Shown: in pieces, positions 1-8,275 of the stretch | Layout of the letters: every line of letters begins with the position of its first letter | How positions within the stretch are numbered: position 1 is the stretch's first letter | Source of the DNA: Marinitoga aeolica | GTDB lineage: Bacteria; Thermotogota; Thermotogae; Petrotogales; Petrotogaceae | Reading direction: 5' to 3' | NCBI RefSeq assembly: GCF_029910535.1 | Contig: NZ_CP069362.1 | Coordinates: forward strand, 2,380,242 to 2,444,241 | Length of the DNA: 64,000 nucleotides | Position numbers and translations under genes: made by a program | Notes under the pieces: generated by a model | Told to the model about the DNA's origin: nothing | Database searches by the model: none | What the model saw: only the letters and a program-made list of their open reading frames with translations

Positions 1-1163
1 ATATTTCCTAATTCCACGTATCCTTTAAGAGGAGATATTTCTCCAAAAATCATTTTTAATATTGTACTTTTTCCTTCACCAGATAAACCCACAAGACCTA
101 TTTTTTTATTTACTTCCAGATTAAGGTTTTCTATTATCTCTGTATTGGAATATGAAAATGAACAATTGTTTATTTTTATTGTATTATTTTGAGGTAAATA
201 TAATTTGGGTTTTTTTAAAAGATTATCTTCTATTCTCTTATAAAACATTTCAAATTTATTTATATTCGAATATATTTCCTGAATTGAATCGATGGGTTTA
301 AATACAATAGGAAAGTAGGATAATATTGCAATAAATGCTGATAATTCCAACTTCCCTTTCTGTATTTGAAACATTGCAAATATAAAAAATAACGTCAATA
401 CTATATTCTTTATGGCGGATATTGCTGAATTGCCAAATATAGATGCATATGATGCTTTTTTAAAGTAATTATCTCTTTTTTTAAATAGTTCATATATCTT
501 ATTTTCAAGTTTTAATATATTACCATATCCACTTATACTTCTTCTATTTTCAATGAACTCTAGCATTTTTGGATTTGTTTCAAATACCAATTCTCGTGCT
601 TTTGTAAAGTTATTTATGTGTATTTTATTTGTTATCTTTATTATGGCAAATATTAATATATAGGAAACTATAACTAATGTCGGAAAAATCAATGTCCATT
701 TTGCCGAGATTGTCAACGCAACTAAACTTACCATAACCCCTATAATCATGGAAAAATAATTCTTTTTTAACAACATTGATATTTGTTCAGAATTTCCAAA
801 AAGGCCTGTCATATATGCCCCCGGTCCTCTTTGATCGATAATTTTATTATCCTGTCTCGTTATGGAAGTCAATAGTTCATATTGTATCCGTCCTTTTAAA
901 TTTCTAAATAGATTTTCCAATAATAATGATTCTATTACATATATTATAGAAATGGTTAATCCTGATATAAGAAAGACAAAAATTAATCCATTTTCAATAT
1001 TATTATTAATAATCGCATCTATTATATTCTTTTGAAGTAATGGCAATATTATAGTGAGAATATTCACTATAATTGAAATTAACATTATAAAAAGCACACT
1101 TTTTTTAATTTTTTTCCCAAATCTTGAAGATACAAATTTAAAAACAATTTTTATTTTACCCAT
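1..1163 (-). CDS. ABC exporter, fused membrane and ATPase domains (3' end cut by window edge)
   Basis: The frame opens with ATG at 1163 after a GGAGC ribosome site and runs off the left edge without a stop. The first roughly 290 residues are hydrophobic helices typical of an ABC exporter membrane domain. The ATPase domain follows, with Walker A GLSGEGKST near residue 365; the signature and Walker B lie outside the window. It starts 15 bp after the radical SAM gene and is the last visible gene of RiPP operon I, so it probably exports (and perhaps trims) the modified product of the 2552-2689 precursor. No N-terminal C39 peptidase domain is seen. The exporter call is firm; the substrate is inferred from context. 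Confidence 0.85.
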   Translation of the reverse strand, partial: MGKIKIVFKFVSSRFGKKIKKSVLFIMLISIIVNILTIILPLLQKNIIDAIINNNIENGLIFVFLISGLTISIIYVIESLLLENLFRNLKGRIQYELLTSITRQDNKIIDQRGPGAYMTGLFGNSEQISMLLKKNYFSMIIGVMVSLVALTISAKWTLIFPTLVIVSYILIFAIIKITNKIHINNFTKARELVFETNPKMLEFIENRRSISGYGNILKLENKIYELFKKRDNYFKKASYASIFGNSAISAIKNIVLTLFFIFAMFQIQKGKLELSAFIAILSYFPIVFKPIDSIQEIYSNINKFEMFYKRIEDNLLKKPKLYLPQNNTIKINNCSFSYSNTEIIENLNLEVNKKIGLVGLSGEGKSTILKMIFGEISPLKGYVELGN

Positions 1164-1178
1164 ATTCAGCTCCTTCCA

Positions 1179-2447
1179 TTAGGAAATACCTAAAATCTTT
1201 TTTAGATGTTTTTCTTTTAATTTTGGAATTAATCTTAGAGATAATTCTGTCATTTTTTGAGAATATATGCACCAATATATATTTTTATCATCAGAGGAAC
1301 CTGTGAGTTTCAAATCGTTATAACTACATCCATGAGAACATGTATATCTATTCCAACATTTTTCACATTTTTTAAAACTAAAATTTAAATTAATTTTTTT
1401 TATTCCTGAATTTATATTTCCCATTTTATATTCTATTTCTGATGAATATCTATGACAGGGGTAAATATCACCTTTTATATCTATAGAATAGGTTGTTTCA
1501 CCTAAACCACAACTAAATGCGTTTCTAATTTTAGGCATAAAAATTCTTCTAATATGGTCTGTAAACAATCCGAATGGGAAGTCATCATGAACTTTAATAT
1601 ATTCTACTATATATTCATAAAGATTTTCAAGTTGAGACAATAATTTAGGATAAGTATTTTTTATATTAGGATTTAAAATATCTGGTGGAACGTTAACTTC
1701 TCTAAATCCTAATTTAAGCAAATCATCATATATCTTTACTAAAGATATATCAAAATCAAAATAGGTACCTCTAGCGTGTACTTTTTTTACTTTACGTAAT
1801 AAATAATCTAAATTTTTTACTATTAAATCATATGAATTTTTTTGATTTATTAAAGGACGTTGAAAATTTTGAATATTTCTTCCACCGTCAATACTTACAG
1901 CAACACCAAAATTATGCTCATAAAAAAAATCAATTTTTTCTCTACTTAGTAAAGTTCCATTTGTAACTATATGAAATTGATAAGATTTTTCTCCTAAATA
2001 TTTTTTATTAGTATATTCTACAGTATTTATAATTTCCTTAAAGGCTAATAAAGGTTCTCCACCAAAAAAGATAATATATGCTTCAGCATCTTTAGGAATC
2101 ATTTCCATAAACTTATCAATAGCTTTATAAGCAATTTCTGATGGCATTATTCCTTTTTCTTTTCCGTAATCTCCATGATTTGCAAAACAATATATACATT
2201 TTGCATTACATATATTGGCTATACATAAAAACAATCCATAACGTTTATTTCTAGTATTTAAATTTTGATATTCATCAATTTTAGTAATCCTATTTTTGTA
2301 AAAATTCAATATATTATTTTTTATTTTTTCATCGACAGAACTTTTCAAAGTTTCATATTCATTTCTATCTAAATAAAACAATTGTTTATAATTTGGTAAA
2401 TATAAAAAAAAATCAAACTTATCTCTAAAAACATGATATTGAATCAT
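1179..2447 (-). CDS. Radical SAM/SPASM peptide maturase of RiPP operon I
   Basis: A 422-residue protein with the radical SAM cluster motif CNAKCIYC (Cys80, Cys84, Cys87), the FFGGEPLL motif and a C-terminal SPASM domain with auxiliary-cluster cysteines (CGLGETTYS, CHRYSS, CEKCWNRYTCSHGC). Such enzymes install thioether, C-C or epimerised residues in RiPP precursors. It shares the motif SIDG followed by IQNFQRP with the enzyme at 13123-14352, unlike the three other maturases in the island, so the window holds two maturase subclasses. It lies 104 bp downstream of a 45-residue precursor and just upstream of an exporter. The exact modification cannot be told from sequence. Confidence 0.92.
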   Translation of the reverse strand: MIQYHVFRDKFDFFLYLPNYKQLFYLDRNEYETLKSSVDEKIKNNILNFYKNRITKIDEYQNLNTRNKRYGLFLCIANICNAKCIYCFANHGDYGKEKGIMPSEIAYKAIDKFMEMIPKDAEAYIIFFGGEPLLAFKEIINTVEYTNKKYLGEKSYQFHIVTNGTLLSREKIDFFYEHNFGVAVSIDGGRNIQNFQRPLINQKNSYDLIVKNLDYLLRKVKKVHARGTYFDFDISLVKIYDDLLKLGFREVNVPPDILNPNIKNTYPKLLSQLENLYEYIVEYIKVHDDFPFGLFTDHIRRIFMPKIRNAFSCGLGETTYSIDIKGDIYPCHRYSSEIEYKMGNINSGIKKINLNFSFKKCEKCWNRYTCSHGCSYNDLKLTGSSDDKNIYWCIYSQKMTELSLRLIPKLKEKHLKKILGIS

Positions 2448-2511
2448 TTATTTAGCTCCTTTCTTCTAAATAATACATATATATATTAAAGTATTAAAAA
2501 TACTATCCACA

Positions 2512-2535
2512 AGGGATAGCATAATAGCTATCCCT
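2512..2535. other. Stem-loop between precursor I and its maturase
   Basis: AGGGATAGC pairs perfectly with GCTATCCCT across a 6-base loop. The T-run (ATTTTTT) follows only on the plus strand, where no gene needs a terminator. In the operon direction (minus) there is no U-tract, so it looks more like a stabilising or processing hairpin that keeps precursor mRNA in excess over maturase mRNA. Confidence 0.55.
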
Positions 2536-2551
2536 ATTTTTTCCCTACTTT

Positions 2552-2689
2552 TTAAGTTGTAAATTTTGGCCAGCTATCATCTGAACCACATCCAGCATAT
2601 TCACAAGATAATATAATTTGTGAATCTTTTACCAAATGTTTTAAATAAGGATTAATTAAAGGTTGTTTAATTTCAATTTTCTGTTTCAT
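2552..2689 (-). CDS. RiPP precursor peptide I (45 aa)
   Basis: ATG at 2689 sits 7 bases after a strong AAAGGAGGA ribosome site. The 45-residue product begins MKQKIEIKQPLINPYLKHLV, a charged leader-like half, and ends with the core-like tail CEYAGCGSDDSWPKFTT. The tail holds the only two cysteines (C29 and C34), two Asp, and a Trp-Pro. It lies directly upstream of a radical SAM/SPASM maturase and an ABC exporter, the usual position of a RiPP precursor. I do not recognise the family. Precursor identity is inferred from size, composition, ribosome site and neighbours. Confidence 0.75.
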   Translation of the reverse strand: MKQKIEIKQPLINPYLKHLVKDSQIILSCEYAGCGSDDSWPKFTT

Positions 2690-2747
2690 TGAAGTATTCC
2701 TCCTTTCTAAATTAAAATTACTCAATAATCTTTAGCACTAAAAAAAA

Positions 2748-2759
2748 TCAGCCGGCTGA
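2748..2759. promoter_or_regulatory. 12-bp perfect palindrome with A/T-runs
   Basis: TCAGCCGGCTGA is an unusually GC-rich palindrome between the pheromone-like gene and precursor I. On the minus strand it is followed by a run of Ts, so it could be a weak terminator or attenuator between the two genes, or a protein-binding site. Confidence 0.4.
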
Positions 2760-2789
2760 AAAATTTTAATTTTAGTTTATAAACACATC

Positions 2790-2840
2790 GTATTACAAAA
2801 AATCATATGTTATAATGTTAATAAAACAATTGAGTCTAGA
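2790..2840 (-). promoter_or_regulatory. Putative promoter of RiPP operon I
   Basis: On the minus strand this block reads ACTCAATTGTTTT, then, after a short gap, TTATAACATAT. It resembles the better conserved blocks at 14384-14447 and 19664-19727, which read ACTCAGTTATTTGT and TTATAGCA and hold the same place between the pheromone-like gene and the RiPP operon. The spacing here is 8 bases shorter. TTATAA may serve as the -10 element. Confidence 0.4.
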
Positions 2841-2848
2841 GATGTTTT

Positions 2849-2980
2849 TTATTCATAAATTTCAGTTTGAATTTGAGGATTTGATGAATTGGTTGATGAA
2901 TAATCATAATCATCTTCAGCATATAGTATATTTGAGAATAGAAAAAGTATAATTAATATTGATACTATAATTTTTTTCAT
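2849..2980 (-). CDS. Small secreted peptide, candidate pheromone 1 (43 aa)
   Basis: ATG at 2980 follows GGGAGGTGAT; an in-frame ATG at 2986 is too close to that site. The product starts with a clear signal peptide (MKKIIVSILIILFLFSNILY, then AED) and has a polar tail, DDYDYSSTNSSNPQIQTEIY plus E. Two paralogues (14474-14608, 19754-19885) share the signal peptide and the N-[PS]-Q-[IV]-Q-x-E tail core but differ at the last residues. All three are divergent from a TPR-like protein gene or its remnant. This is the architecture of Phr-type pre-pheromones paired with TPR receptors. The secretion call is strong; the signalling role is inference. Confidence 0.75.
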   Translation of the reverse strand: MKKIIVSILIILFLFSNILYAEDDYDYSSTNSSNPQIQTEIYE

Positions 2981-3005
2981 CCCCATCACCTCCCAATTAT
3001 TATTT

Positions 3006-3033
3006 ATTTTAGCAATTCTAACATGATTTTCAA
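3006..3033 (-). promoter_or_regulatory. Putative promoter of pheromone-like gene 1
   Basis: On the minus strand: TTGAAA, 16 bases, TAAAAT. The same hexamers with the same spacing and the inner bases CATGTTAGAA recur before the two paralogous peptide genes. The -10 lies very close to the ribosome site, so the transcript would have a very short leader; part of the conservation may be an operator. Confidence 0.5.
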
Positions 3034-3257
3034 CTATTACTATAATGTTAACAAAGCTTTATTTATCAGGGTTTTGTTTTTACGATAAAATTACATTTAT
3101 GTTATAAAGTTTTTTGTAACATTATTTGTGAATTGCATAATACATTTTAATAGTATATTTTATATACTAATTCTTTTTATTTCACAATCTAAAAAATAGC
3201 AAGAATTATGATTTTAAATTTTTGTAAATTATGTAACTATTTGGTTGGTGATAATAT

Positions 3258-4861
3258 ATGAAGATTAATAATATGTTTCTAAAAAAGATTATAGATATAG
3301 TCGAGTACGGAAGTTTTTCAAAACCAATTGTGAATTATATTGAAAGTAATATTAACGATATTTCATTAAAATATTATATTTCTTTATTAAAATCAAAATG
3401 GGAGATGGATTTTTCTTCTGCTATTTACTATGCAAATAACTCTATTTCAACAACAACAACAACAACAATACTAAAGGAACTTTCAAGATATGAACTTGTG
3501 TTGTTGTATTCAAGAATGAATAATTTTGATAAATCAAAAAAAGTTTTCAATACACTAAAAAATAATATAATCAATATTTCACCGTATGCAAGAAGAATAA
3601 TTATACCTGGGTTAAAAGCCTTATCAGAGAAATTAAATCAAAATTTTGAGATTTTAAAATGTTATGGTGATTTATATGAGGAAAGTTATGTTCAAAAAGC
3701 AATAATAGAATATTCAAAGGCCAGAAGATTATTGTCTGAAAAAAATATGATGAAGCTTATAATAATTTTTTAAAAGGTTTTTCATATGCTAAAAAATTTA
3801 ATCACCCTTCAATGATGTGTGCAGGTTTAAATTCTGCAACGTGGTGGATAAGGAATGAAGATAAGAAAAAAGCTTTAATTATTGCTAATTTACTGGAATA
3901 TTATATTGGTTATTATTTCGATGATTTTAATTATATATCTAATTGGATTGATACTATTATAAGTGTAAAAGAATTAAACAATGATATAAGAGTTTTTGGC
4001 CTTTTAGAAATTATACATAACGCTTTAATATTATTTCCGGATTTAAAAATACTTATTGAAAATATGCAATGCCCAGATTTTAAAATAGAAGAATATACAC
4101 TAAATAAAAAATTGAATTATTTTATTTATAAAAAAAGTAAAAAAAGATTGAAAGGTAAAACATTAAATGTTGTGGAATTAAAAAGATTTATTCAAAAATA
4201 TGGTTTAACATATAAGAAAACATATCCATATGAAATAAAAAATGAATTATATAAAATACATATAAATAAAACTTTTAAAGAAAACATAATCAAATTTAAA
4301 AAGAAAAATAAAATAAAAATACAAGAATTATTTTTTGCAACATATTCATCATTAATAGAAAAACCATATTTTACAAAAAGTTGCATTTTAAAATTGGTTT
4401 TTGAAGGAGATAAAGATAAAATCATTAAATATTTCTCAAGTAATTATGAGAAAATGTATTTTTTTAACTTAATGCTATCTGAATTTAAGGTTAAAGAAAT
4501 TGAGAAAAGGATAATGAATCCTGATGATTTTGAAAAGATAAAACCTAATGTATCTCCATTTTTTGTATCAAGAAAAAAACTCATCTTTAATCTTTTAAAA
4601 AATGCGAAAAATTTTAAAGAATTTATTCTTAAATATTTCGAACTCAACGAGGAAGAAATAAGAACTTTTGATGTGTTTTTAAGAAATTGTGTTCGTTATG
4701 ATATAATATGGCCAATTACGCCTTATCCTAAAGGAAAGGTTCGTGATTTTGCAATTAAATATGGTCTTGGTCAAAAACGCGTTGCTTTAGGATATTATTC
4801 TTTTGAAGATGCTGAACGAAAACTTCTTGATTCTATTATTGAGAAGTTTTTAAGATTATAA
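3258..4861 (+). pseudogene. TPR-like helical regulator, copy 1, one-base frameshift
   Basis: Two overlapping reading frames (3258-3773 and from about 3755 to 4861) together match the intact 533-residue paralogue at 14879-16477 end to end. The break lies in a run of seven As at about 3739-3745: one more A restores the sequence LSEKKYDEAY and a full-length protein of about 534 residues. The N-terminal part is helical and TPR-like. The C-terminal part is nearly identical to copy 2 at the DNA level. It is divergent from pheromone-like gene 1, as receptor genes often are from their peptide gene. It may be a true pseudogene, a homopolymer sequencing error, or a gene rescued by transcriptional slippage. 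No known DNA-binding domain is certain. Confidence 0.75.
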
Positions 4862-4872
4862 ACTTTATTAAG

Positions 4873-4950
4873 TTGCCTAAATTTTTTTGTGTAAATATTA
4901 ATGGTCAAACTATTTTAGTAGATGGTGGATTGTCAAAATCTCCATTATAA
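4873..4950 (+). pseudogene. Possible C-terminal fragment of a short-chain dehydrogenase
   Basis: A short open stretch downstream of regulator copy 1 encodes CVNINGQTILVDGGLS and then a stop. NGQTILVDGG resembles the conserved C-terminal segment of FabG-like SDR enzymes (usually TGQTLxVDGG). There is no start codon or upstream homology, so it is likely debris left by an insertion or deletion. The match is short and tentative. Confidence 0.35.
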
Positions 4951-4996
4951 TAAAGTCCATAAAAGAGACCATAAAAAATTTTGTGTAAATAAAAAT

Positions 4997-5033
4997 AAAA
5001 CCCTTCTTATTTTACAATATCAAGAAGGGTTTT
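4997..5033. terminator. Bidirectional rho-independent terminator
   Basis: AAAACCCTTCTT pairs with AAGAAGGGTTTT (12 bp, 13-base loop) and is followed by a T-run on the plus strand and an A-rich start that serves the minus strand. It separates regulator copy 1 from the convergent RiPP operon II-B. Confidence 0.85.
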
Positions 5034-5066
5034 TTCTGTTTTTAACAGCGTATTTATAATTTAACT

Positions 5067-5243
5067 TCAATTTTTGTATTTCCATATGTTAATTATTGTT
5101 ATTTTTAATAAAATATATCCTATAACAAACCAGAATATAGCATTTAATGCTGAAACTGATGCTGATATTCCCGATAATGTCATTGTTTGAATTAATAAAA
5201 ATATAAATATAATTGAGAATTTATACAAAAACGAACTATTCAT
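5067..5243 (-). CDS. Small two-helix membrane protein at the end of RiPP operon II-B (58 aa)
   Basis: The ATG at 5243 overlaps the stop of the ABC ATPase gene (ATGA), a sign of translational coupling. The 58-residue product has two hydrophobic helices (about residues 6-25 and 31-50) and a basic end, IWKYKN. I do not recognise the family. Its coupling to the ABC-2 type transporter suggests an accessory membrane subunit or a self-immunity protein; that role is inferred from position only. Confidence 0.65.
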   Translation of the reverse strand: MNSSFLYKFSIIFIFLLIQTMTLSGISASVSALNAIFWFVIGYILLKITIINIWKYKN

Positions 5244-5962
5244 TTTATTAATTCCAGTAATCTTTCTTCATTTTTTCTCGTTGTTTTTTCCAGTAATTCT
5301 TCTGTTTTTATGTCTGCTGTTATTTCTCCTTTTTTTAATACCACTATTCTATCGGTTTTCTCTATTTCACTTACATCATGACTTGCTAATATTATTGTTT
5401 TTCCATTTTTGGATAATTCTTCCATCATTTCATATATTTTCATCTTTGTTTCTATATCCACTCCATTTGTCGGTTCATCTAATAAATATATTTCCGCTTC
5501 TTTTATTAATGCTCTTGCTAAATTTAATCTTCTTTTCATTCCTGTTGATGCTTCCATATATTTGATTTTTCTGTTTTCATATAACCCCATCTCTTTTAAT
5601 CCCTTTTCTACTTTCTTTTTTAATTCTTTTCCTGTTAGATTATTTAACATTCCAAAAAAATTTAAATTTTCTTCTAAATTCAATCTATAGTAAAATGACC
5701 TTTCATTTGATGTTGCTATTGATATTAATTTTTTTATTTGTTTTGATTCTTTTTTTATGTCATATTCTTTTATTTTTATTTCACCGTCATCTGGTATTAT
5801 AAACATCCCTATTGTTTTTATTAATGTTGTTTTTCCTGCTCCATTTGAGCCGAATATTGTTACTTTTTCTCCTCTGTTTATTGTAAGATTTATGTTTTTT
5901 AATGCTTTTATCCCATTTTTGTATATCTTTGTCAGATTTTTTATTTCTATTATTTTTTCCAT
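5240..5962 (-). CDS. ABC transporter ATP-binding protein (RiPP operon II-B)
   Basis: A 240-residue ATPase with Walker A GSNGAGKTT near residue 38, a modified signature STGMKRR in place of LSGGQ, Walker B IYLLDEPT and a switch His in LASHDVSE. This is the CcmA/drug-export type of ATPase that partners ABC-2 permeases, here the gene 11 bp upstream. Together they likely export, or give immunity to, the product of the 6790-6951 precursor. The ATPase call is certain; the substrate is inferred. Confidence 0.92.
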   Translation of the reverse strand: MEKIIEIKNLTKIYKNGIKALKNINLTINRGEKVTIFGSNGAGKTTLIKTIGMFIIPDDGEIKIKEYDIKKESKQIKKLISIATSNERSFYYRLNLEENLNFFGMLNNLTGKELKKKVEKGLKEMGLYENRKIKYMEASTGMKRRLNLARALIKEAEIYLLDEPTNGVDIETKMKIYEMMEELSKNGKTIILASHDVSEIEKTDRIVVLKKGEITADIKTEELLEKTTRKNEERLLELIK

Positions 5963-5973
5963 TTTTTCACATC

Positions 5974-6786
5974 CTAATATTGCGATATTGTGCCATATTT
6001 TCTTGCTTTATCAAAACTGTTTTTAAACCAGTACATTCCTATTGGTAATATTATTATTGTCATTATAATCAATATTATTATATCCTCTTTTATTTGGTAT
6101 AAAGTATATCCATTTATTAATGTTTTTCTCAATCCATCCATTGCATATGTTGTTGGTAATATATAAGATATACCTCTTAACCATTTTGGTAATATTTCTA
6201 CTGGATAATATATACCAGAAAACATTCCTGTTAAGAATGAATATACCCAGCTCACAGGATCACCTTTTTTTGTTATTACAATAAATCCTGCACTTAATAA
6301 TCCTATTCCACTTAAACTTATCATTGTTATTATTAATAATATTATTGAAGATATTATATTCATTTTTATTTCTACATCAAATGTATATATTAAAAATACA
6401 AATACTATTCCAGTATTTAATATTGTAAATATCAATTTTGAGAATATAGTGTATATAAACACTTCCCATAATGGTGTTTCAGATAGAAGCAGGTATTCTA
6501 TTGTCCCCATTACCTGCTCCTGTCTTATTACACTTTTAAATGTTGTTAGAGAGAGAGTAGTATAACTCATAAATACGCTTCCAGATATGAAATATGCAAG
6601 AATATTTCCCCCATATTGTTCAATCATTGGAAAGTAATTACCCTGAGCTATGAACCTTCCCATGAATCCAAATTGTAATAATCCCAAGAATCCACTGAGT
6701 ATTCCCAGTACTGCTTGTGTTTTATAACTTTTCCATATGAGTATGTCTCTACCTAAAAAATATAGAAATTTTTTTATTGTTTTCAT
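5974..6786 (-). CDS. ABC-2 type permease (RiPP operon II-B)
   Basis: A 270-residue integral membrane protein with about six predicted helices and the ABC-2 family feature MFSGIYYPVEILPKWLRGIS before the last helices. The ATG at 6786 follows the precursor stop by 3 bases, so the two are probably translated together. It forms the membrane half of the exporter whose ATPase is encoded just downstream. The substrate is probably the modified peptide from the adjacent precursor, judged from operon order. Confidence 0.88.
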   Translation of the reverse strand: MKTIKKFLYFLGRDILIWKSYKTQAVLGILSGFLGLLQFGFMGRFIAQGNYFPMIEQYGGNILAYFISGSVFMSYTTLSLTTFKSVIRQEQVMGTIEYLLLSETPLWEVFIYTIFSKLIFTILNTGIVFVFLIYTFDVEIKMNIISSIILLIITMISLSGIGLLSAGFIVITKKGDPVSWVYSFLTGMFSGIYYPVEILPKWLRGISYILPTTYAMDGLRKTLINGYTLYQIKEDIIILIIMTIIILPIGMYWFKNSFDKARKYGTISQY

Positions 6787-6789
6787 GAC

Positions 6790-6951
6790 TTAAGAATCAC
6801 ACCAATCCCAGAACCCTTTATCTTCTCCTTTGCATTTAGCATTTTGTTCACATCCTTGATTACTACATTCATCACAGTTTTCTACTTTATCTTTTCCAAA
6901 ATCACAAAATGAAAATAAACTTTCTTCTTTTGGTTCATTTACGAATTCCAT
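6790..6951 (-). CDS. RiPP precursor peptide II-B, Cys-rich (53 aa)
   Basis: ATG at 6951 follows GGAGGCGAAAAA; an in-frame ATG upstream of that site is less likely. The 53-residue product has an acidic leader-like start (MEFVNEPKEESLFSF) and a tail with six cysteines: CDFGKDKVENCDECSN, GCEQNAKCKGED and WDWCDS. Several Cys have a nearby Asp. It overlaps the 3' end of the maturase gene by 17 bases and precedes an ABC exporter. The position and composition make it a strong precursor candidate for the two tandem maturases upstream. I do not recognise the family. Confidence 0.75.
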   Translation of the reverse strand: MEFVNEPKEESLFSFCDFGKDKVENCDECSNQGCEQNAKCKGEDKGFWDWCDS

Positions 6952-8275
6952 TTTTTCGCCTCCCATATGTTTTTTCTGTTAATAATATCATTTCTTCTAA
7001 ATTATATTTTATTGGAAGACATCTTTCCCTTCCGTATTCTATTACACTATATTTTTCTGCTAATACTTTACCCAATATACATCCTCCCATACAATACGGT
7101 AACACTTTACAACTTTTACATTCTTCATCAAATGGATCTATTGCGAGCCATATGTTTTTTCTGTAGTTTAATTTCATTTTACCATTTTCTTTTAATTCGC
7201 CAATTTCTTTTGAAATACCACCAATTTCTCCCCAACATTTGTATAATTTCCCATCTGCATCTATTACTAATGAATTTATACTTGTCGCATCACATCTTGC
7301 TTGATTTATTTTTAAAAATGGATTGAAATTATAGTAATCTATCTTTTCTATTATATAATTATATAATTCACTTTCTATTTTGGCGAATTCTTTTAATGTG
7401 AATGATTTCAATTTTTTATTATCTCCCATTTCACCCTGTCTTAAATCTATTTCCACCTTTAATCTATCTTCAGATATTTTATCTATTAATCTTTTTATAC
7501 TTTCTATATTGTGTGGAAATACATTAATTCTTATTTTTACAAAAATTTCTTTTGATGCATTTTTTATATTTTCATATATTCTTTTAAATGTTCCTTTTCC
7601 ATTTTTTAATAATCTTAATTTATTGTGTTCTTCTTCTGTTCCATCCAGCGTTATTATTAATTTTTTTATTCCAGAATCTTTCAGTTCTTTTATGGTCATT
7701 TTATCAAGTAAATATCCATTTGTTATAATAAATGCATCATATTCCACTTTTTCTTTTTCACAAATCTTTTTTATTTTTTCGCTTAATTTTTTAATTTTTT
7801 CTTTTTCTAATAGCGGCTCTCCACCCCAAAAAGTTACACTAAATATTTTTGGCTTTTTTTCTTCTATTTTTTCTTTTACCAGTGTTATTATTGAGTCTAT
7901 TGTATTTTCCTTTATATTGTTTATCTTAAAAGGTTTTATGCTTATTTCTTTTGCCTGGTTTTGATAACAATATTTACAATTAAAATTACAATTGGTTGTC
8001 ATTGTCACTGTTAAATGAAAATAATCGTTTGAAAATTGAAATTTTTTATATTTTGCTATTATGTCGCTTAATTCGTCTTTATCATCTTCTATTATAAATC
8101 CACCTTTTTTAAGTATTTCTATATCCTTATCAATTTTTATTTTGCCTGATAATATTTTTTTTATTTTATCGACATTTTTCTTTTCTACTTTCAATATTGC
8201 ATTGGTCATTCCATTAAAAAGAAGAAGACTACCGTCTTCTTTTTCAATTAACGTATTATACTGAGATGATTTCAT
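6935..8275 (-). CDS. Radical SAM/SPASM peptide maturase II-B2
   Basis: A 446-residue enzyme. The N-terminal about 80 residues form a small domain ending in GGFIIEDDKDEL, as in many peptide-modifying radical SAM proteins. CNFNCKYC (Cys96, 100, 103), FWGGEPLL and the SPASM cysteines (CDATSIN, YKCWGE, CKSCKVLPYCMGGC, RERC) follow. Its ATG overlaps the stop of the preceding maturase (ATGA), so two related enzymes are made together. They may act in turn on one precursor or form a pair. This is one of three members of the H-x-K-x-R subclass in the island. Confidence 0.92.
   Translation of the reverse strand: MKSSQYNTLIEKEDGSLLLFNGMTNAILKVEKKNVDKIKKILSGKIKIDKDIEILKKGGFIIEDDKDELSDIIAKYKKFQFSNDYFHLTVTMTTNCNFNCKYCYQNQAKEISIKPFKINNIKENTIDSIITLVKEKIEEKKPKIFSVTFWGGEPLLEKEKIKKLSEKIKKICEKEKVEYDAFIITNGYLLDKMTIKELKDSGIKKLIITLDGTEEEHNKLRLLKNGKGTFKRIYENIKNASKEIFVKIRINVFPHNIESIKRLIDKISEDRLKVEIDLRQGEMGDNKKLKSFTLKEFAKIESELYNYIIEKIDYYNFNPFLKINQARCDATSINSLVIDADGKLYKCWGEIGGISKEIGELKENGKMKLNYRKNIWLAIDPFDEECKSCKVLPYCMGGCILGKVLAEKYSVIEYGRERCLPIKYNLEEMILLTEKTYGRRKNGIRK

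Noticed and set aside
4192..4647. Minus-strand open frames repeated at 15826-16263 inside both TPR genes
   Set aside because: Their conservation follows from the near-identical plus-strand coding sequence; no ribosome sites.
5281..5690. Long plus-strand open frames opposite the ABC ATPase and other minus-strand genes (also 7380-7964, 12158-12682, 10903-11301)
   Set aside because: They lie opposite genes with clear domain motifs, are rich in Phe/Leu/Ser/Ile as expected from the complement of AT-rich coding DNA, and lack ribosome sites.
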